The notes beneath the pieces are model-generated. The model saw nothing but the letters and a program-made list of their open reading frames with translations. It ran no database searches and was not told where the DNA came from. Position numbers and translations under genes: made by a program. A DNA stretch of 9,921 nt, from contig JASLRF010000582.1 of NCBI GenBank assembly GCA_030744095.1, positions 1 through 9,921 of the forward strand, read 5' to 3'. This stretch comes from Pirellulaceae bacterium (GTDB taxonomy: Bacteria > Planctomycetota > Planctomycetia > Pirellulales > Pirellulaceae). Below, one piece after another: positions 6,319 through 9,921 of the stretch; the first letter of the stretch is position 1, and each line of letters begins with the position of its first letter.

Positions 6319-9300
6319 ATGTCGCGCATCATCGAACAACCTCCCGAGAATGGTGTTCGGTCCGACGGCTTGTATGCCGGAGGCTGGTGGCACACGCTGG
6401 AAGGCGACGAGCGGATTGTCTGCGACCTCTGTCCGCGCGAGTGCCATTTAAAGCCGGGAGATCGAGGCTTCTGTTTCGTTCGACAGAACGTCGATGGCGA
6501 GATGATGCTGACCACGTACGGTCGTAGCACGGGATTCTGCATTGATCCCATCGAAAAGAAACCGCTCAATCATTTTTTACCAGGCACCAGCGTTCTTTCG
6601 TTTGGAACCGCCGGCTGCAACTTGGGCTGTAAGTTTTGTCAGAATTGGGATATTTCGAAGTCGCGCGAAGTCGAACGGCTCAGCGAACTCGCCAGCCCGG
6701 CCGCCGTCGCCGCGGCCGCCAGGCACTTTGATTGCCGCAGCGTGGCCTATACCTACAACGATCCAATTATCTGGGCCGAATACGCCATCGATACGGCGCG
6801 TGCCTGTCGTGTTGAGGGAATCAAGAACGTGGCGGTGACAGCAGGTTACATTTCGCCAGTGGCACGCGCCCCGTTCTTTGAATTCATGGATGCCGCGAAC
6901 GTCGATCTGAAGTCGTTCTCCGAAGAATTCTATTACAAGGTCACATATTCGCATCTGCAGCCCGTCTTAGAGACCTTGGAATGGTTGAAGAAGGAAACGG
7001 ATGTGTGGTTCGAAATCACCAATCTGTTGATTCCAGATACCAACGATTCGCCAGACGAACTTCGCGAAATGTGTAACTGGATTTTGAACCATGTCGGCGA
7101 TGAAGTGCCGGTCCATTTTTCGGCATTTCATTCCGATTTTCGTATGAAAGATCGACCAAACACGCCACCGGAGACCCTGGTTGCCGCACGCGAGATTGCG
7201 CACCAGCAAGGGCTCAAATTCTGTTACGTCGGCAATGTCAATGATGTCGTCAACCAAAGCACGTACTGCCCGGACTGCCGTGGCCTGTTGATTCAACGCA
7301 ATTGGTACGAGCTCGGTGAATATCGCCTCGATCACAACCACTGTGGCCACTGCGGGATGAAGATCGCCGGCTGGTTTGAAGAGTCGCCGGGGCATTGGGG
7401 GCGCAAACGCCAGCCCGTGCAAATCTCGCAGTTTTCACAACCTTTACCTATCACATCGATTCCCGTCAGACAAAAAGAGGATTCCGCGATGACCACAGCG
7501 TCCAAAACCGATGGTGCCGCCGCCCGACTCGAAGCACAGCGCCCGAAGCTCAGTGACGAGCAACAGCAGCTCATCCATAAGGGCGCCTGCGAAGTGATCG
7601 CATCCTCCATCCTCAAACGCCCGCTCAGCGTTCCCGATCCGACTTTAGGCGGAGCGGCTGACCGCACGGTCATGGGTGCCTTTGTTACGCTCAAACGCAC
7701 TGGAAACCTGCGTGCCTGCTGTGGGGCGCTGGGTCGTCCGATGCCGTTGGGAACGGCGCTACAACAAGCCGCCGTTCGCACAGCCACCGAAGATACGCGA
7801 CTGCCTGCAATCTCTCCGACAGAATTGCCCTTCTTAGATGTCGATGTCTCGTTGCTGCATGGCTTTCAGCCGATTAGCGAAAAGGGTGAAGACCGCGCCG
7901 CCTCTGTCGAGGTCGGTCGCCACGGTTTGCAGATTCAACGCGGAAACAACGCCGGCTTGCTGTTACCAAGTGTTGCTCGAGAACAAGATTACGACGCGGT
8001 GGAATTCCTTCGCCAACTTTGCCGCAAAGCCGGCCTCCCGGCGACAGCTTGGATGGACGACGACACAGAGATTCAGGTCTTTGAAACGCTTTCGATCGCC
8101 GGCGTCTTCGAGGCAACTGGAATCGAAGAGGGAACTGCTGTGGCCCCCCTGCTAAACAACACTGAAATCCGTGCGTTGGCAGCCCATTGCGGCAACAATA
8201 TCGCATCCATCGTTCAGGGCGCGACGCCCAGTTATTATGCTTTGGGCTGTTCGGATGGCACGGTCAACGGCATTGCCTTGACCCTCAAGCCGGTCGGCAG
8301 CGATGACACCGTGCATTTTTCTCGTTTTTCGATGCGACCAGGAATGCCATTGCAATCGACGGCATTCGATCTGGGGAAGTCCATCGCGGAATCGCTTAGC
8401 TCTGGCCAACTCAAGCTCCCTTCGGCGGACCTGCACGTCTCTGTTTCGATCCTGCATGATTCAGCGATGCATGGTTCGGCTGCCAAACCGGACTTGCGCG
8501 GCAGCGACCCTAAGACGCGCGCGTTGATGATCGTCGAAGGGGCCAAGACCGCCTGGATGTATGACCCCGAAAAAACCTCGGACGAACTCTTGGCCGATTT
8601 GACAGAGAAGATCGCGGTCTTCAATGCCGAGGCCACCGGGATTTTCAGTTTTGCTGTGCAAACCAACGAACCGACAATGACCGTGGTCAACGCGCCGAAA
8701 CCTTCGGTCGGCCCTGATCAACGTCCTGCGGCGGTCGCCGGAAAATTCTATCCGGCCGACGCCACGGAACTGAGCGAGATGCTTGATGGCTTTCTAGCTG
8801 ATAAAAAAGGCCGAAAATCAAAATGCACAGCCATTATGGTTCCGCACGCCGGCCTGATGTACTCGGGCAGTGTGGCCGGCGCGGTCTTTGCAAAGACGAA
8901 GATTCCTGATTCGGTCATCGTCATCGGTCCCAAGCACACTCGCAACGGCGTTGAATGGGCTGTCGCGCCTAACAACTCATGGGCGATCCCTGGCGGCGAA
9001 GTTGCCGCAGATCCGCAATTGGCCGCGCAGCTCGTCGAAGCCATCCCCGGCTTGAAAATGGACGCCGCCGCGCATCAGGGTGAACATGCCATCGAGGTCG
9101 AGTTGCCGTTCCTGGCCAAGCTAAATCCCAACACCAGAGTGGTCGGAATCGCGATTGGTGGCGGGTCGCTGGCACAATGTCACGAGTTCGCTGAAGGACT
9201 GGCGAAGGTCCTGAAAGGACGCGACGAAGAGACGCTCCTGGTGATTTCCAGTGACATGAACCACTACGCCAGTGACGAAGACAACCGGCGGCTCGACGAA

Positions 9301-9525
9301 ATTGCCATCAAATCGTTGCAGACACTCGATCCTGACGAACTGTACGAAACAGTGACCGGACACGGCATCAGCATGTGCGGAGTCCTGCCTGCGGTGATCG
9401 CAATGGAAGCCTCGAAACAACTTGGCGGATTAAAGTCTGCCAAGCGACTCGCCTATTCGACGAGTGCCGATGTTTCAGGCGACAAGAGTCGCGTGGTTGG
9501 CTATTGCGGAATGCAATTCAGCTAG
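6319..9525 (+). CDS. AmmeMemoRadiSam triple fusion: radical SAM, AMMECR1 (two copies), MEMO
   Basis: A 1068-residue fusion of the three families that NCBI names AmmeMemoRadiSam system radical SAM enzyme, protein A and protein B. Radical SAM part, about 1-360: an N-terminal Cys cluster (C35, C38, C42, C52), the 4Fe-4S motif C100-x3-C104-x2-C107, and a C-terminal zinc-ribbon-like pair (C317/C320 and C342/C345). A low-complexity linker runs from 361 to 410. AMMECR1, about 411-604, has the signature loop as LRACCG (464-469; usual form LRGCIG). Residues 612-790 look like a second, degenerate AMMECR1 domain. MEMO, about 802-1068, starts with RPAAVAGKFYP and keeps the metal-site residues aligned to human MEMO1: H843 (PHAG), H873 (GPKH), E922/H923, D979/H982 (SSDMNH) and C1020 (HGISMCG). 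No signal peptide or membrane segment, so cytosolic. The ATG at 6319 has a poor ribosome site, suggesting translation coupled to the DUF3467 gene 24 bases upstream. The reaction catalysed is unknown to me; the usual separate three genes suggest a shared pathway. Confidence 0.93.
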   Translation: MSRIIEQPPENGVRSDGLYAGGWWHTLEGDERIVCDLCPRECHLKPGDRGFCFVRQNVDGEMMLTTYGRSTGFCIDPIEKKPLNHFLPGTSVLSFGTAGCNLGCKFCQNWDISKSREVERLSELASPAAVAAAARHFDCRSVAYTYNDPIIWAEYAIDTARACRVEGIKNVAVTAGYISPVARAPFFEFMDAANVDLKSFSEEFYYKVTYSHLQPVLETLEWLKKETDVWFEITNLLIPDTNDSPDELREMCNWILNHVGDEVPVHFSAFHSDFRMKDRPNTPPETLVAAREIAHQQGLKFCYVGNVNDVVNQSTYCPDCRGLLIQRNWYELGEYRLDHNHCGHCGMKIAGWFEESPGHWGRKRQPVQISQFSQPLPITSIPVRQKEDSAMTTASKTDGAAARLEAQRPKLSDEQQQLIHKGACEVIASSILKRPLSVPDPTLGGAADRTVMGAFVTLKRTGNLRACCGALGRPMPLGTALQQAAVRTATEDTRLPAISPTELPFLDVDVSLLHGFQPISEKGEDRAASVEVGRHGLQIQRGNNAGLLLPSVAREQDYDAVEFLRQLCRKAGLPATAWMDDDTEIQVFETLSIAGVFEATGIEEGTAVAPLLNNTEIRALAAHCGNNIASIVQGATPSYYALGCSDGTVNGIALTLKPVGSDDTVHFSRFSMRPGMPLQSTAFDLGKSIAESLSSGQLKLPSADLHVSVSILHDSAMHGSAAKPDLRGSDPKTRALMIVEGAKTAWMYDPEKTSDELLADLTEKIAVFNAEATGIFSFAVQTNEPTMTVVNAPKPSVGPDQRPAAVAGKFYPADATELSEMLDGFLADKKGRKSKCTAIMVPHAGLMYSGSVAGAVFAKTKIPDSVIVIGPKHTRNGVEWAVAPNNSWAIPGGEVAADPQLAAQLVEAIPGLKMDAAAHQGEHAIEVELPFLAKLNPNTRVVGIAIGGGSLAQCHEFAEGLAKVLKGRDEETLLVISSDMNHYASDEDNRRLDEIAIKSLQTLDPDELYETVTGHGISMCGVLPAVIAMEASKQLGGLKSAKRLAYSTSADVSGDKSRVVGYCGMQFS
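7475..7491 (+). promoter_or_regulatory. Internal ribosome site and in-frame ATG (codon 391) in the fusion
   Basis: AAGAGGA (7475-7481) lies 7 bases before an ATG at 7489-7491 that is in frame with the fusion. Initiation here would give a 678-residue AMMECR1-AMMECR1-MEMO protein without the radical SAM part. The site falls in the low-complexity linker just before the AMMECR1 fold, and it is stronger than the ribosome site of the full-length start at 6319. Confidence 0.55.
8152..8688 (+). other. Degenerate second AMMECR1-like domain inside the fusion
   Basis: Residues 612-790 of the fusion align by eye with the preceding AMMECR1 domain in the same order. LNNTEIRALAAHCGNNIAS matches LSDEQQQLIHKGACEVIAS. 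VNGIALTLKPVG matches VMGAFVTLKRTG, then RPGMPLQSTA matches RPMPLGTA. DLHVSVSILHDS matches FLDVDVSLLHGF, and the final ALMIVEGAKTAW segment matches GLQIQRGNNAGL. The Cys-bearing LRACCG loop is replaced by a stretch without cysteine (DTVHFSRFSM). This suggests an ancient internal duplication in which one copy lost the signature site. Confidence 0.6.
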
Positions 9526-9530
9526 CAAGT

Positions 9531-9610
9531 CTGTACCTCGGACCGGCGCGAGCCATCGCCCGGTTGCCGCGACCCGCTCCCCGACCAACCTGCGGTCGGT
9601 GCCCGTCGCT
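9531..9610 (+). repeat. 80-bp palindromic dispersed repeat, copy 2
   Basis: This is the inverted partner of 1527-1606. It begins 5 bases after the stop codon of the fusion gene and runs in the same direction as that gene. A 33-base core (9569-9601) is identical between copies. The inner stem is CCGACC/GGTCGG (9581-9586 with 9594-9599) and the outer stem GCGAC/GTCGC (9569-9573 with 9605-9609). It lies in the 134-bp convergent gap between the fusion and the Cys-rich gene. Confidence 0.85.
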
Positions 9611-9659
9611 GAAAACTCGACTCATTACTCGGTAGTCAGTGGCGCGCATGAAGGTTGAC

Positions 9660-9921
9660 CTAGCGCCGTGTCGTCGGTGAACGCGTCGTTGTGACTTTGC
9701 TCAGATACAGCGCGGGCTGTTCCTGCACTTTTCGAATGCAACCCTTGCAGCACACGAAGACCGGCTCGCCGACGACGATCACTTTCCAGGGTCCGCCCGT
9801 CGAATTTAACGGCTCGTCCATTACGGGGCACGTCTGTTGACGCGCGATTGCCGTCGCGTCCGCTTTTGTCGCCTTTGTCGCCTTTGTCGGCGCCGTCGGT
9901 GCGAGTTTGGCAAGGTGCAGT
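9660..9921 (-). CDS. Cys-rich CCxxC (YHS/TRASH-like) protein, 5'-truncated
   Basis: Read on the minus strand, the frame is open from the right edge of the window to a TAG at 9660-9662, giving 86 visible C-terminal residues; the start lies outside the window. After a low-complexity stretch (TKATKATKA) comes a compact domain with CPVMDEPL, a beta hairpin (WKVIVVGEPVFV) and CCKGCIRKV. The C-P-x-x-x-x-P-L and CCxGC spacing is the pattern I associate with small metal-binding YHS- or TRASH-like domains that are common in planctomycete proteins. Metal binding (copper, zinc or iron) is an inference. What the missing N-terminal part does cannot be said. Convergent with the fusion gene. Confidence 0.75.
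   Translation of the reverse strand, partial: LHLAKLAPTAPTKATKATKADATAIARQQTCPVMDEPLNSTGGPWKVIVVGEPVFVCCKGCIRKVQEQPALYLSKVTTTRSPTTRR
9862..9888. repeat. Three tandem 9-bp units
   Basis: Three consecutive 9-base units (GCTTTTGTC, then GCCTTTGTC twice) encode the TKATKATKA stretch of the Cys-rich protein on the minus strand. The unit keeps the reading frame, so copy-number slippage would only change linker length. Confidence 0.75.

Noticed and set aside
9375..9658. Plus-strand open frames over the end of the fusion and repeat copy 2
   Set aside because: Their codons come from another frame of the MEMO domain and from the palindromic repeat, with no domain signal.

Overview
The window looks like chromosomal DNA from a planctomycete, probably of the Pirellulales type. 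This is an inference from gene content: a secreted FG-GAP propeller protein, a CCxxC-type small metal-site protein, a fused AMMECR1/MEMO gene, moderate GC and palindromic repeats in convergent intergenic gaps. There is no rRNA or marker gene to prove it. I see no tRNA, rRNA, CRISPR, transposase or phage gene.

Layout from left to right. Positions 2-1339 (+) are the 3' part of a TPR plus beta-propeller protein that begins upstream of the window. Positions 1340-1620 are a convergent gap holding a large 22-pair hairpin (1454-1504) and one copy of an 80-bp palindromic repeat (1527-1606). Positions 1621-2394 (-) are a short-chain dehydrogenase, divergent from a four-CBS-domain protein at 2645-3502 (+). 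A short convergent gap with a terminator-like hairpin separates that gene from a secreted seven-bladed FG-GAP propeller protein (3624-4883, -). Divergent from it is a small unrecognised protein (5164-5349, +). A 318-bp gap with a perfect 9-bp inverted repeat and a possible promoter leads to a probable two-gene operon: a tandem DUF3467 protein (5668-6294) and, 24 bp later, a 1068-residue fusion (6319-9525). A second copy of the 80-bp repeat (9531-9610, inverted relative to the first) lies just after the fusion's stop codon. The window ends in the 3' part of a minus-strand gene for a Cys-rich protein (9660-9921).

The highlight is the 1068-residue protein. All three parts of the so-called AmmeMemoRadiSam system are joined in one reading frame: the radical SAM enzyme (about residues 1-360), AMMECR1 (about 411-604) and MEMO (about 802-1068). 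Between AMMECR1 and MEMO is a stretch of about 180 residues (612-790) that appears to be a second, degenerate AMMECR1-like domain lacking the signature LRxCxG loop. An in-frame ATG at codon 391 with a good Shine-Dalgarno sequence suggests that the AMMECR1-MEMO part may also be made separately. The metal and cluster ligands expected of the radical SAM and MEMO parts are present, so the protein looks functional. I do not know the reaction of this system.
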